A DNA stretch of 64,000 nt, taken from contig JAXMAO010000001.1 in assembly GCA_046350375.1 (NCBI GenBank), positions 372,001 to 436,000 on the forward strand. The letters run 5' to 3'. Made by a program: the position numbers and the translations under genes. This document shows positions 1-8,454 of this stretch, piece by piece (position 1 is the first letter of the stretch; every line of letters starts with the position of its first letter). The notes under the pieces were generated by a model. That model searched no databases and was not told where the DNA came from. It worked only from the letters and a program-made list of their open reading frames with translations. The DNA comes from JAXMAO01 sp046350375 (GTDB lineage: Bacteria; Planctomycetota; Phycisphaerae; UBA1845; UTPLA1).

Positions 1-1073
1 ATCGGCAGGACGCGCAGGTCGATGCGGAGCGGGTGGGCGACGGCGCGGGCATCTTCGAGGCTGATCGGGCTGCTGAAGCGCGACGGCAGCGCGACGGCGT
101 GGACGTTTTCGGCGCCGACGGCGTCGGCGGCGATGGCGGCCGTGAGCGCCGAGTCGATCCCCCCCGAGAGCCCCAGCACGACGCCGCGGAAGCCGCACTT
201 GCGAACGTAGTCGCGCGTGCCGAGCACCAGCGCCGCGTAGATCGATTCGAGCCGGGCCGGATAGGGAGCGACCGGCGGCGCGGCGTGGGCGGCGGGCGGC
301 AGGTCGAGCACGAGCCAGTCTTCAGCGAAGGCGGCCGCGCGGGCGGCGATGCCCGCGCCGGGCACGAACAGGGCGCTGGCGCCGTCGAAGATGATGTCGT
401 CGTTACCGCCGACCTGGTTGACGTAGACGATCGGCCGGCGGGTGCGGTCGGCGATCTGCGAGAAGAGCGCGACGCGCGTGGCCTCCTTGTCGGCCTCGAA
501 CGGCGATGCGGAGACGTTGACCAGCAGTTCCGCCCCGGCGGCGACCAGGGCGTCGATCGGGTCGGTGCGATAGCGCCGCGCGTTGCGCGTCGGGGCGCCG
601 TTCCAGATGTCCTCGCAGATGCTCACGCCGACGCGGACGCTCCGGCCGGTCGCGGTGGGCAGGTCGATCGGCCCGCAGCGCTCGGCCGGCTCGAAGTAGC
701 GGTCTTCGTCAAAGACGTCGTAGGTGGGCAGCAGCGACTTGCGGACGGTGTCGGCGATGCGGCCGTCGCGGCAGACGGCGACGGCGTTGTAAAGCGGCCG
801 GCCGACGGGCCTGCCGGTGGGCTCGGGGAAGCCGACCAGGGCGGTCAGGCCGCGGCAGTCGGCGGCGATGCGCTCAAGGGCGGCGCGGCAGGCGGCGACG
901 AAACCGGGTCGCAGGACGAGGTCGCGCGGCGGATAGCCGCACAGCGCCAGTTCGGGCAGGACGAGCAGGTCGGCGCGGTCGGACTTTGCGCGGGCGATGG
1001 CGGCGGCGATGCGTTGGGCATTGCCGGGCAGGTCGCCGACGGTCGGGTTGAGCTGCGCCAGCGCGACGCGCAT
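1..1073 (-). CDS. nadE: Glutamine-dependent NAD+ synthetase, C-terminal part missing at window edge
   Basis: Makes NAD+ from nicotinic acid adenine dinucleotide, using ammonia released from glutamine by its own amidase domain. The N-terminal nitrilase-type glutaminase domain starts MRVALAQLNPTVGDLPGNA. The expected Glu-Lys-Cys triad is visible: Glu in LVLPELALCGYPP, Lys in RKSLLPTYDVFDE and Cys in GVSICEDIWN. The synthetase domain then begins with the ATP-binding P-loop LGLSGGIDSALTAAIAADA before the frame runs off the window. The start ATG fits the domain exactly. There is no Shine-Dalgarno sequence, but a TACACT box lies 6 bases upstream, so the mRNA may be leaderless. It lies 52 bases downstream of the serine acetyltransferase gene on the same strand and could also be read through from it. 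Confidence 0.96.
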   Translation of the reverse strand, partial: MRVALAQLNPTVGDLPGNAQRIAAAIARAKSDRADLLVLPELALCGYPPRDLVLRPGFVAACRAALERIAADCRGLTALVGFPEPTGRPVGRPLYNAVAVCRDGRIADTVRKSLLPTYDVFDEDRYFEPAERCGPIDLPTATGRSVRVGVSICEDIWNGAPTRNARRYRTDPIDALVAAGAELLVNVSASPFEADKEATRVALFSQIADRTRRPIVYVNQVGGNDDIIFDGASALFVPGAGIAARAAAFAEDWLVLDLPPAAHAAPPVAPYPARLESIYAALVLGTRDYVRKCGFRGVVLGLSGGIDSALTAAIAADAVGAENVHAVALPSRFSSPISLEDARAVAHPLRIDLRVLP

Positions 1074-1079
1074 GGGCGC

Positions 1080-1085
1080 AGTGTA
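1080..1085 (-). promoter_or_regulatory. -10 box TACACT of nadE, leaderless type
   Basis: TACACT on the minus strand ends 6 bases before the nadE ATG, which places the predicted transcript start at or within a few bases of the start codon. The same hexamer stands 9 bases before the start of the DUF21/CBS gene whose start codon is at 7406. No clear -35 box was recognised. Confidence 0.5.
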
Positions 1086-1125
1086 GCGGTGGCGCGGAGC
1101 GCTGGCGACGCGGGGGCGGCGTGCG

Positions 1126-2103
1126 TCAGATCTGGAAATCGGCCCCGGGCGCGCCGGGCGCGGGCCGCGCCTTGCGGACCTTCAGCTCGGGCGGGGTGTT
1201 GCTGACGGTGCAGCCGGGCGGAACGCTGGAGGTGAGGAAGACCGAGCCGCCGATGGTGCAGCCTTCGCCGAGCACGGTATCGCCGCCGAGGACGATGGCG
1301 TTGGCGTAGAGCGTGACGTGGTCGCGGACGGTGGGGTGGCGCTTGTAGCCGCGGACCATGCGGCCGCGCTCGTCTTTGAGGAATGAGAGCGCGCCGAGGG
1401 TGACGCCTTGGTAGACCTTGACGAAGTCGCCGATGTCGGCGGTCTCGCCGATGACGACGCCGGTGCCGTGGTCGATGAAGAAGCTGCGGCCGATGCGGGC
1501 GCCGGGGTGAATGTCGATGCCGGTCTGGAGGTGGGCCCACTCGCTCATGATGCGCGGGATGATGGGCACGTCGAGCTCGTAGAGGCCGTGGGCGAAGCGG
1601 TAGACGCTGATGGCGAGCATTCCGGGATAGGCGAGGACGACCTCGTCGAAATTGGTGGCGGCGGGGTCGCCGTCGAAGGCGGCCTGGACGTCCAGCGCGA
1701 GGCGGTCGCGGAGGTCGGGCAGGCCGTCGAGGAAGCGATGGGTGAGCGCGCGGGCGCGTTCGTCGAAGGGTCGGGCCTGCTCGCTGTCGCCGAGGGGGTC
1801 GTAGCGGCCTTCGATTTCGTTGCGGTAGCAGAGGGCGCGAAAGGTTTGCAGGTAGAGTTTCTGCGCCAGGCGCGGCAGCACCTCGCCGATGTGGTGGGCG
1901 ACGTTGGCCCAGGAGAGGTTCTGCCGGCCGAAGTAGCCGGGGTAGGCGACTTCCAGCAGCAGGTGGGTGATGTCGATGATTTCGGCGCGGCTGGGGAGAT
2001 AGCCGCGGGAGATGTGGCGGGTGCGGGCGTCGGCGCGGAAGCTGGCGCAAAGGGATTCGACGAGCTGGGGGAGGCGGTCATCGAGGTCGAATTCGCCGAG
2101 CAA
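1126..2103 (-). CDS. cysE: Serine O-acetyltransferase (SAT/EpsC type)
   Basis: Transfers acetyl from acetyl-CoA to L-serine, the first step of cysteine synthesis. The roughly 165-residue helical N-terminal domain includes RGYLPSRAEIIDITHLLL and AYPGYFGRQNLS, typical of the long plant/EpsC-like SAT subgroup. It is followed by the left-handed beta-helix of hexapeptide repeats (GIDIHPGARIGRSFFIDHGT, GVVIGETADIGD). The catalytic His is in FFIDHGTG and the acetyl-CoA loop is near YKRHPTVRDHVTLYANA. The most likely start is TTG: there is a GGAG six bases upstream, an in-frame stop lies a few codons further up, and no ATG fits. At 325 residues it is normal for this subgroup. It may be cotranscribed with nadE. 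Confidence 0.93.
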   Translation of the reverse strand: MLGEFDLDDRLPQLVESLCASFRADARTRHISRGYLPSRAEIIDITHLLLEVAYPGYFGRQNLSWANVAHHIGEVLPRLAQKLYLQTFRALCYRNEIEGRYDPLGDSEQARPFDERARALTHRFLDGLPDLRDRLALDVQAAFDGDPAATNFDEVVLAYPGMLAISVYRFAHGLYELDVPIIPRIMSEWAHLQTGIDIHPGARIGRSFFIDHGTGVVIGETADIGDFVKVYQGVTLGALSFLKDERGRMVRGYKRHPTVRDHVTLYANAIVLGGDTVLGEGCTIGGSVFLTSSVPPGCTVSNTPPELKVRKARPAPGAPGADFQI

Positions 2104-2190
2104 GTTCCGCTCCGACTGGGAGGCGGCATGTTAGTCGAATTGCGGGGGTTCCGCATCCCAGCCGGGTTCGCGCGTGGGCGCAGTTTGCGG

Positions 2191-3789
2191 TTATTTCTCA
2201 CTTGCGCCGCGGATAATGCCGCGAACGTATTTCCCGAAGAGGAGCGAGAGCAGGTCCGTTCCCTGGGCGTTGACGCGTCGGGTGATGAGCAGGACGACGC
2301 CAACGGTCATGCCGGTGAGGAACCCGCCCAGGTGGGCCCAATGGGCGACTCCGTCCTTCAGCCGAAAGACGGTGTAGAAGATGTCAAAGGCGATGTAGAA
2401 CAACACCACCCACAGGCCGCGCACCGGGAACAACCGCAGCGACAGACGGAAGCCGGCCACCAGCCCCCAACGGAGCCAGGCGGCCATGTGCACCTTGTGA
2501 GCCGGGAAGAGCACCAAGTACATGCCGGCCAGGCCCATGATGGCGCCGGACGCGCCGAGCATGGGATGCGGGAATCCACCGCTGGGAAGGGACCACAATT
2601 GCGCCAGCCCGGCCATCAGTCCGAGCAGCGGATAGAGCAGCGGCGTCCAGAGGTTGCCGATGACGGCGTTGACGCGCGATCCGAAGATCAACAGGAAGAG
2701 CATGTTTCCGGCGAGGTGCAGAAGCCCGGCGTGCAGGAACGCGTGGGTGAAGAGCTGGTACCCGTGAAATTCGCCCGGGTCGCTGAGCTGGCGCTCGATC
2801 TCGCGCATGAGATGTCGGCGCATCTGCGGGGGCAGGTTGTGGATGTCGGTTCCTACCGTGTCGCGCAGGATGCGGCCTGCTTCAGACGTGACATCCTCGG
2901 GCGTGACGTGGCGGCCCCACCACAACAGCAGGTTTTTGTAGGCGCCGCCGTTCTCGCTCGGCTCTGACCAGGTTACCGCCCAGAAGGCGCAGCTGGCCAG
3001 GATGGTGACGATGGTAATGATGCGGGTGGCATGAGGCTTGCGCGTGCCGAAGGCCTCGGACGCGATGGGCACGACCCCGATCCAGAGCAGCCAGCTGACG
3101 CTGCGGAGGATGCGCTCGGCGGAGTCGTAGGCCTTGTCGATGTTGGCGTCGTCGGACGTGATGAGTTTCTTCCCGCTCCGCAGCTCAATGCCACAGTCGA
3201 CGCAGACGCGCACCGTCGACGCATAGTGCCGATTGCAGAGGCGGCAGGTGTAGCCCGCCCCGGCGGTCGCGCTGGGCGCCTCGGAGCCGGGCGTCCAGCC
3301 GCAGGTCAGGCACAGGTCGGTCCGGCCGCGCAACCACGCCTGGCACTTCGGACAGTGCCCGCCGCTCGCGGGCGGTGCGGTATGCGAATCGGCCGACAGT
3401 CGCGGTTCAACCTCCACCCGCTCGCCGTCGGCGAAGTCGAGCAGCTGCGACTCGGAGAGCGATTCGCCGGCCGGGTCGGGAAGCAGTTCGTGTGACGAAT
3501 CGCCGGCGAGCGCCGGGGCGATCGATCGCGCGGCCGCGTGCGGCGCCGTCGAAGATCCGCTCGCGGAGGCGGTGGATTCTCGGGGCGCAGACTCGGTCTC
3601 GCGGATGGCGGCGGCCGGATCGGGCCAGTCGAGCACTTCGACGCGCGGTCGCGGCGGCGGGGCCTGGGGCTTGGCGAAACTGGCCGGTGCGCGAAGACGC
3701 GCCTGGCAGCGCGGGCACTTGACCTTTCTGCCGGCGTGCTCCTCGGCAACGCGGAGCTTGGCGCCGCACGGACAACGAAGCGTGGGCAT
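2191..3789 (-). CDS. Rhomboid-family intramembrane serine protease with zinc-ribbon N-terminus
   Basis: The C-terminal half is a rhomboid domain. It has the L1-loop segment HAFLHAGLLHLAGNMLFLL, the catalytic serine in MLGASGAIMGLAG and the catalytic histidine in WAHLGGFLTGMTVG, set in about six hydrophobic helices. The N-terminal half is soluble and carries three pairs of CxxC knuckles: CPCG with CPRC within the first 33 residues, CPKC with CLTCGW, and CRLC with CVDCG. These suggest three small zinc ribbons separated by a proline- and serine-rich linker. Substrates cannot be told from sequence. The start ATG has GGGAGG six bases upstream. It is much longer than a minimal bacterial rhomboid because of the zinc-ribbon extension, a layout that fits planctomycete membrane proteins. 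Confidence 0.88.
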   Translation of the reverse strand: MPTLRCPCGAKLRVAEEHAGRKVKCPRCQARLRAPASFAKPQAPPPRPRVEVLDWPDPAAAIRETESAPRESTASASGSSTAPHAAARSIAPALAGDSSHELLPDPAGESLSESQLLDFADGERVEVEPRLSADSHTAPPASGGHCPKCQAWLRGRTDLCLTCGWTPGSEAPSATAGAGYTCRLCNRHYASTVRVCVDCGIELRSGKKLITSDDANIDKAYDSAERILRSVSWLLWIGVVPIASEAFGTRKPHATRIITIVTILASCAFWAVTWSEPSENGGAYKNLLLWWGRHVTPEDVTSEAGRILRDTVGTDIHNLPPQMRRHLMREIERQLSDPGEFHGYQLFTHAFLHAGLLHLAGNMLFLLIFGSRVNAVIGNLWTPLLYPLLGLMAGLAQLWSLPSGGFPHPMLGASGAIMGLAGMYLVLFPAHKVHMAAWLRWGLVAGFRLSLRLFPVRGLWVVLFYIAFDIFYTVFRLKDGVAHWAHLGGFLTGMTVGVVLLITRRVNAQGTDLLSLLFGKYVRGIIRGASEK

Positions 3790-3961
3790 GTCGGCCTCCC
3801 GCCTCGGGCGCGCGTGGACCCGACCGAAGTGGCGCCGATCAGTATAGCATCCTGATTAGGATGATCCTACTCTCAATCATGCGACGGCGGTCGCGGCCAC
3901 GCGGGAAAGCATGCAAGCGGCCGAGAAAAAGTCGGATTGGCGCGGGCCGCGGGGGTGAGCG

Positions 3962-5008
3962 CTACAGCGGCCCGAGGCCGAGGTTGACGACGGTGCGAAC
4001 GCTGTCGACCTGGTCGATCTTCACGTTCTGCGAGACGACCGAGATGGCGGTCTGTCCGCCGGTGGAGAACTGCACCAGGTAGCTGCCGGGGACGACGCCG
4101 ACGGAATAGCCCCCGCCGGGGTTGGTGGTGACGGCGGTTGCGCCGACGGTGACGACGGAGTTGGCGACGCCTTCACCGGCGTCATAGTCGCCGTTGCGGT
4201 TGGAGTCGTTGTAGACGACGCCGGTGATGAAGTAGCGGCTGCTGCTGGCGGTCCCGAAATCCTGGGCGAGCATGAGGCTGTCGTAGTTGATGCCGTCGCG
4301 GGCGTTGAGGAAGAAGCCGCGGGCGATGCCGACGCCGACTTCCTTGAAGGCGCCGTTCATCATCGAGACGCGGTGGCCGCGGCCGTCGATGCCCTGGTCG
4401 ACGAACAGGTCCTGGTGCTGGCGGTTGACGGTGTCGGGCTCGTTGGTGAGCGTGGGGGTGTAGCCGCGCCAGGCGAGGTTTTCGCCGGCGGTGAGCCAGG
4501 CGTAGCCGGCGGCGGTCATGCGCTGGAACGGGGTGGTGCCGTCGAGCGAGTTGTGGGCGAAGTAGTCGTGGTCGATCATATCCTGGGCGTGGGCGCGGGC
4601 GGTGCCGGTGAGCGTGGGGTTCATCGCCAACGCCTGCTTGGGCGTGCCGGAGATGACCGTCCCCGAGAGTCCCTCGTTCAGGTCGATGCCATAGCGCGAC
4701 GCCTCGGCGAGCGGCAGAAGCCGGGCGCGGTTCATGCGTTCGAGCGAGAGCTGTTCGAGCGCGGTGTTGTTGAGCGAGACGGGTGTGCCGCTGCCGGTGG
4801 GCGTGGGCAGCGTGCCGCCGGTTCCGCCGCCGCCGCCACCCCCGCCGCCACCCCCACCGCCGCCCCCCGTGGTACCGCCGGGGTTTTGCCCACCGGGGTT
4901 CTGTCCGCCGGGCATCTGGCCGGCGGGCGTTCGGCAACCCGCGGCGAGCAGCGCGCTGATCGTCAGCGCAAGGGCGGCGACGCGAAGGAAGCTGGATCGA
5001 CTCTGCAT
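3962..5008 (-). CDS. CAP/SCP-domain lipoprotein with polyglycine linker and SdrD B-like tail
   Basis: The predicted export signal ends in the lipobox LLAAGC, so the mature protein is probably lipid-anchored. After a GQNPGG repeat comes an uninterrupted run of about 15 glycines. The CAP domain follows, recognisable by RAHAQDMIDHDYFAHNS, FQRMTAAGY, AGENLAW and NGAFKEVGVGIARG; it contains the His and Glu of the family's acidic cleft. The C-terminal roughly 85 residues start FITGVVYNDSNRNGDYDAGE and look like an SdrD B-like/prealbumin beta-sandwich. The start at MQSRSSFLRVAALALTIS was chosen because it gives a clean signal peptide; an in-frame ATG 15 codons upstream is possible. Function is probably extracellular, possibly carbohydrate or peptide interaction, and is not known. 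Confidence 0.85.
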   Translation of the reverse strand: MQSRSSFLRVAALALTISALLAAGCRTPAGQMPGGQNPGGQNPGGTTGGGGGGGGGGGGGGGTGGTLPTPTGSGTPVSLNNTALEQLSLERMNRARLLPLAEASRYGIDLNEGLSGTVISGTPKQALAMNPTLTGTARAHAQDMIDHDYFAHNSLDGTTPFQRMTAAGYAWLTAGENLAWRGYTPTLTNEPDTVNRQHQDLFVDQGIDGRGHRVSMMNGAFKEVGVGIARGFFLNARDGINYDSLMLAQDFGTASSSRYFITGVVYNDSNRNGDYDAGEGVANSVVTVGATAVTTNPGGGYSVGVVPGSYLVQFSTGGQTAISVVSQNVKIDQVDSVRTVVNLGLGPL

Positions 5009-5127
5009 GGAACACCGCGGCGGCGAGGCTCGGCTGCCCGAAGCAATGCACATTATACGATTCGTGCGGCGGCCGGACCAGCGGGCGGCATGATCCGGGG
5101 TTTTCGGGTGTCGGGGCGGGGCGGGCG

Positions 5128-6138
5128 TCACCAGGCGGCGAGTTCGCCGGTGATTTCTTCGACCAGGTCTTTCATGGTCACGATGCCGAGCGCCGCACCG
5201 GCGTCGTCGACCACGATGCCCATGACCTGCTGCCGCTCGCGCAGCGCGGTGAGGGCCCGCAGGACGGGGGTGGTGACCGGCAGCCACAGGGCCGGTCGCA
5301 TGAGGGCGGGGACGGTCCAGCGCTCGAGCGGCGCGAGCAGCCCCTCGTCGATCCGCAGGACGCCTTGCACGCGGCGGCGGTTGCCGACCGCATAGACCGG
5401 CACGCTGGCGTATGAGAAGTGGCGCGCCAGCGCCTCCAGCTCCGGGCGGGTGTAGTTCTCGGAGACCATCACCACGCGGGCCAGCGGCACCATCACGTTG
5501 CGCAGCGTGACCGAGGCGACCTCGAGCACGTTGTCCGCCACCTCGGCCTGGAACGGCGTCAGTCCGCCGCGGGCGGTCGAGTCGAGCAGCATGGCGCGGA
5601 CGGCGTCGCGGCTGCCGAGGGCCTCGCCGGCCGACGGGGTGCGCAGCAGCCGCGCCGGGACGGCGACGACCTGGCGGATGCACCAGGTCAGCCCGCAGCC
5701 GCGCAGCAGCCAAACGAGCGCGCGAATGAGCGGCGCGAAGCGATAGACCAGGGAATCCGATCCGCCGCGGAAGAGCGCCTTGGGCACCATGTTGCCGAAG
5801 ACGAACAGCAGCGGCGTGACAATGGCGGTGGCCGAGAGCTCGGTGCGCGTTGCGCCGGGGCGCTGGTGCGCCAGCAGCAGCACGGCGGCGGCGGCGACCA
5901 GGTAGTCAGCCAGAATGGTGCCCAGCAGCAGGCTGACGAGCGTTTCCTCGCGGCGCTGCACGAGCCACTGCACCTGGCGGGCGCGGGCGTCGGCGGGGTC
6001 GGCGAGTCGCATCCGCAGGCGCATCGGGCGCAGGGCGTACATGCCGGTCTCGAAGCCGCTGAAGAGCGCCGAGAGCGCCACCGCGGCGACGGCCACGGCG
6101 GCCGTGGCGAGGGGCAGCGGGTCGAGCGCGGCGAGCAT
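5128..6138 (-). CDS. DUF21/CBS membrane protein (CNNM/CorC-like), second of pair
   Basis: It has an N-terminal DUF21 transmembrane domain (about residues 10-170; LSALFSGFETGMYALRP, FVFGNMVPKAL) and a CBS pair (about 200-335; TLRNVMVPLARVVMVSENYT, MGIVVDDAGAALGIVTMKDL). Proteins of this family are linked to Mg2+/Co2+ efflux or homeostasis. It lacks the C-terminal CorC/HlyC FAD-like domain seen in its neighbour, so it is the short partner. Its ATG shares one base with the stop codon of the upstream gene (TGATG), implying translational coupling and joint function. The SASETAFFS-type motif of the neighbour is replaced here by SGFETGMYA. Substrate and direction of transport are not visible in the sequence. 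Confidence 0.85.
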   Translation of the reverse strand: MLAALDPLPLATAAVAVAAVALSALFSGFETGMYALRPMRLRMRLADPADARARQVQWLVQRREETLVSLLLGTILADYLVAAAAVLLLAHQRPGATRTELSATAIVTPLLFVFGNMVPKALFRGGSDSLVYRFAPLIRALVWLLRGCGLTWCIRQVVAVPARLLRTPSAGEALGSRDAVRAMLLDSTARGGLTPFQAEVADNVLEVASVTLRNVMVPLARVVMVSENYTRPELEALARHFSYASVPVYAVGNRRRVQGVLRIDEGLLAPLERWTVPALMRPALWLPVTTPVLRALTALRERQQVMGIVVDDAGAALGIVTMKDLVEEITGELAAW

Positions 6139-7406
6139 CACGGGGCGGCTCCGGCGGCCGGATCGACGGGCGCCTCGCGCCGCACTCGGGCCCAGCGGAC
6201 GCGGCGGCGCTGGACTTCGTCGACGGTGAATTCGAGGTTGCGGAGGCGGACGCGATCGCCGGCGCGCGGGGCGCGCCCCAGCAGCGCGGTGATAAGCCCG
6301 GCGAGGGTGTGGACCGGGTGGGGCAGGCGTTCGAGCTGGAAGACGCGGGCCCAGTCGCGGATCGAGAGATCGCCGAAGACGCGCCACTCGTCTGCGCCGA
6401 GTTGTTCGAGCGGCGTCTGCGGCCGGTCGATGGGGTCGTAGATGTCGCCGACGATGGCCTCGACCAGGTCTTCGAGCGTGACGAAGCCGGCAGTGCCGCC
6501 GTACTCGTCGACCACGACGGCGAAGGTGAGGGCGCTGCGGCGGAACTCGGCCAGCAGGTGGGCGACGTGAATGACCTCGGGCACGAAGTGGATCGGCTTG
6601 AGGAACGAGTCGATCGGGCGCTCGGGGGCCAGCAGCACCTGGCGCGCCTCGACCACGCCGATGATGTGGTCGATGTCGTCGCGATAGACCGGCAGGCGCT
6701 TCAGGCCGGTGGCGCGGACGCGCGCCACGAACTCGTCGCGCGGCTCGGCGAGGTCGAAGGCCTTGAGGTCGACGCGCGGGACCATGACCTCGCGGACGAG
6801 CACCGCCTTCATCTCGACCACTTCGCGCAGCAGCAGGCCGGTCTGGCGGTCGATCAGCCCGGCGCGGGCCGAGGCCTCGAGCGCGGCGGCGAGCTCTTCG
6901 TGCTCGACGGCGGCGGCGTCGCGCGGCGCCGGGGGCACCAGCAGGCGCAGCGCCGGCGTCGTGAACAGCGCGTTGAGCACCGCGCCGACCGGCGAAACGA
7001 TCCGGTGCACCAGCCACAAGAGCGGGGCAAACAGCGGCGCCACCCGCGCCGGGCGCGACAGCGCCGCCATCTTGGGCAGCACCTCGCCGAACACCACCAG
7101 CGCGAAGACGGGCAGCACGCCGACCGCGGCGGCGGCCGGCGGCGACAAGGCGTGCGACAACCCCAGCGTGAGCACCGATCCGGTGGCGAAGTAGAGCGTG
7201 TTCACGGCGACGTTGAACAGCAGCAGCGTGACCAGCAGCCGGTCGGGCCGGGCGGACAGCTCCGCGACGTAACCGCCCAGCCGCGCCCGGCCGGCGACGA
7301 TCTGCTGGCGCTGATGGGCGGTCAGGCTGAAGAAGGCGGTTTCGCTGGCCGACGCAACGGCGGACAGGCCGATCAGTCCAAGCATCGAGATCAGGTGCCA
7401 CCACAT
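6138..7406 (-). CDS. Hemolysin/CorC family transporter (DUF21, CBS pair, CorC_HlyC domain)
   Basis: Three domains are visible. DUF21 occupies about residues 1-170 (SAVASASETAFFSLTAHQRQ, LVVFGEVLPKMAAL). A CBS pair covers about 200-325 (VLVREVMVPRVDL, VVDEYGGTAGFVTLEDLVE, EAIVGDIYD). The CorC/HlyC domain covers about 335-420 (GDLSIRDWARVF, HTLAGLITALLGRAPRAGD). This is the full CNNM/CorC layout, associated with divalent metal homeostasis in the inner membrane. No Shine-Dalgarno sequence is seen. A TACACT box ends nine bases before the ATG, as in nadE, so the gene may be leaderless. It is the first gene of a two-gene operon with a one-base overlap and is divergent from the TauE-type gene. Confidence 0.9.
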   Translation of the reverse strand: MWWHLISMLGLIGLSAVASASETAFFSLTAHQRQQIVAGRARLGGYVAELSARPDRLLVTLLLFNVAVNTLYFATGSVLTLGLSHALSPPAAAAVGVLPVFALVVFGEVLPKMAALSRPARVAPLFAPLLWLVHRIVSPVGAVLNALFTTPALRLLVPPAPRDAAAVEHEELAAALEASARAGLIDRQTGLLLREVVEMKAVLVREVMVPRVDLKAFDLAEPRDEFVARVRATGLKRLPVYRDDIDHIIGVVEARQVLLAPERPIDSFLKPIHFVPEVIHVAHLLAEFRRSALTFAVVVDEYGGTAGFVTLEDLVEAIVGDIYDPIDRPQTPLEQLGADEWRVFGDLSIRDWARVFQLERLPHPVHTLAGLITALLGRAPRAGDRVRLRNLEFTVDEVQRRRVRWARVRREAPVDPAAGAAP

Positions 7407-7415
7407 GGCGGCGAC

Positions 7416-7421
7416 AGTGTA
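7416..7421 (-). promoter_or_regulatory. -10 box TACACT for the DUF21/CBS pair
   Basis: TACACT on the minus strand, nine bases from the start codon. It is identical to the box in front of nadE. It faces the TACAAT box of the divergent TauE-type gene about 80 bases away. Confidence 0.45.
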
Positions 7422-7498
7422 CGGAGCCGGCGGGGCGCGGGTCGAGCGCGGCGCCGGGCGGCGCCCCGCGCCCGGGTCGACGTGCGGCAGCGGCGATC

Positions 7499-7504
7499 TA
7501 CAAT
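7499..7504 (+). promoter_or_regulatory. -10 box TACAAT of the TauE-type gene
   Basis: TACAAT ends nine bases before the ATG in an otherwise GC-rich stretch with no Shine-Dalgarno sequence. This would give a leaderless or nearly leaderless transcript. Confidence 0.5.
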
Positions 7505-7513
7505 CGGCCGCGC

Positions 7514-8350
7514 ATGTGGACGCTAAGAGATTCGATCGTCCTGGCGCTGGTGGGTCTGCTGGCCGGCTGGCTCGGCGGGCTGATGGGCGTGGGCGGCAGC
7601 GTCATCATGATTCCGGCGCTGGCCATGTTGTGGGGCGGCGCGCGGCAGCATCTCTACCAGGCGGCGGCGATGATCGTGAACGTCTGCGTGGTGGCGCCGG
7701 CCGTGTGGCGGCACGCGCGGGCCGGCGCGACGGTGCGGCGCGTGCTGGAGTGGACCATTCCGACCGCGACACTTGGATCGCTCGCGGGCGTCTATCTGTC
7801 CAACCGGCGGGTCTTTCACGGCCCGGGGCAGGGCTTTCTCCAGATCATCTTCGGCGTGTTCCTCTGCTACGTGGTCGTCTACAACCTTGTGCGGTTGCGG
7901 AGCAGCCAGCCGCTGCCCGATCTGGGCGACGCCGAGGCCCGCGCGCTGCCGCCGTGGAAGCTCGTCTCGCTGGTTGGACTGCCGGCGGGGCTGATCGGCG
8001 GCCTGCTGGGGATCGGCGGCGGGGCGCTGGCGGTGCCGTGTCAGCAGCTTTTTCTGCGGATGCCGCTGCGCCGCGCGATCGCCAACTCGGCGGCGATCAT
8101 CCTGCTGTCGAGCCTGGTGGGGGCGATCGCCAAGAACCTGACGCTGGCCGCACACGGCTACTCGGTGTTCGACTCGATTCACATCGCGGCGCTGCTGGCG
8201 CCGACCGGCTTTGCCGGCTCGTATGTCGGCGCGGCCCAGGTGCACCGCTGGCCGCGACGATTGCTGCGCTTGATCTTCGTCTGCTTCATGAGCTATGCGG
8301 CGGCGCACCTGCTGGTGACCGGGTGGCGGAGCGTTCGCGGGCTGCGGTGA
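7514..8350 (+). CDS. TauE/SafE family membrane permease (sulfite exporter family)
   Basis: An integral membrane protein of about eight helices built from two repeated halves. The family glycine signatures appear at the start of each half: GWLGGLMGVGGSVIMIPALA near residue 20 and IGGLLGIGGGALAVP near residue 165. Members export sulfite, sulfoacetate or related anions across the inner membrane, but the substrate cannot be told here and no sulfur genes adjoin it. At 278 residues it is normal for the family. There is no ribosome binding site; the TACAAT box just upstream suggests leaderless initiation. A short hairpin element follows the stop codon. Confidence 0.88.
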   Translation: MWTLRDSIVLALVGLLAGWLGGLMGVGGSVIMIPALAMLWGGARQHLYQAAAMIVNVCVVAPAVWRHARAGATVRRVLEWTIPTATLGSLAGVYLSNRRVFHGPGQGFLQIIFGVFLCYVVVYNLVRLRSSQPLPDLGDAEARALPPWKLVSLVGLPAGLIGGLLGIGGGALAVPCQQLFLRMPLRRAIANSAAIILLSSLVGAIAKNLTLAAHGYSVFDSIHIAALLAPTGFAGSYVGAAQVHRWPRRLLRLIFVCFMSYAAAHLLVTGWRSVRGLR

Positions 8351-8363
8351 GCGGCACGGGCCA

Positions 8364-8382
8364 CACGGGCTGAAAGCCCGTG
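8364..8382. repeat. Short palindromic element CACGGGCT-gaa-AGCCCGTG
   Basis: A perfect 8-base inverted repeat with a three-base loop, 13 bases after the permease stop codon and in the gap before the convergent TolB-like gene. It has no T tract, so it is a poor intrinsic terminator. It looks like a dispersed REP-type hairpin of the kind common in intergenic gaps. Confidence 0.6.
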
Positions 8383-8454
8383 CCACCCGGGGCCTGTACG
8401 GGCGCGAGGCCGGTGTCACGCGGTTGCGGGCCGCGCTCAGCGGCGCGGCGGCGG

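Noticed and set aside
33..1205. Long plus-strand open frame opposite nadE
   Set aside because: It is the complement of a gene with clear NAD synthetase motifs; its protein is a low-complexity Gly/Arg/Val run typical of antisense frames in GC-rich DNA.
3962..5713. A 583-residue form of the CAP protein
   Set aside because: The upstream half is antisense-like Arg-rich sequence; the lipoprotein signal begins at 5008.
5128..7404. A single 758-residue protein across both DUF21/CBS genes
   Set aside because: The N-terminal half in that frame is a shadow of the upstream gene; the real layout is two genes with a one-base overlap.
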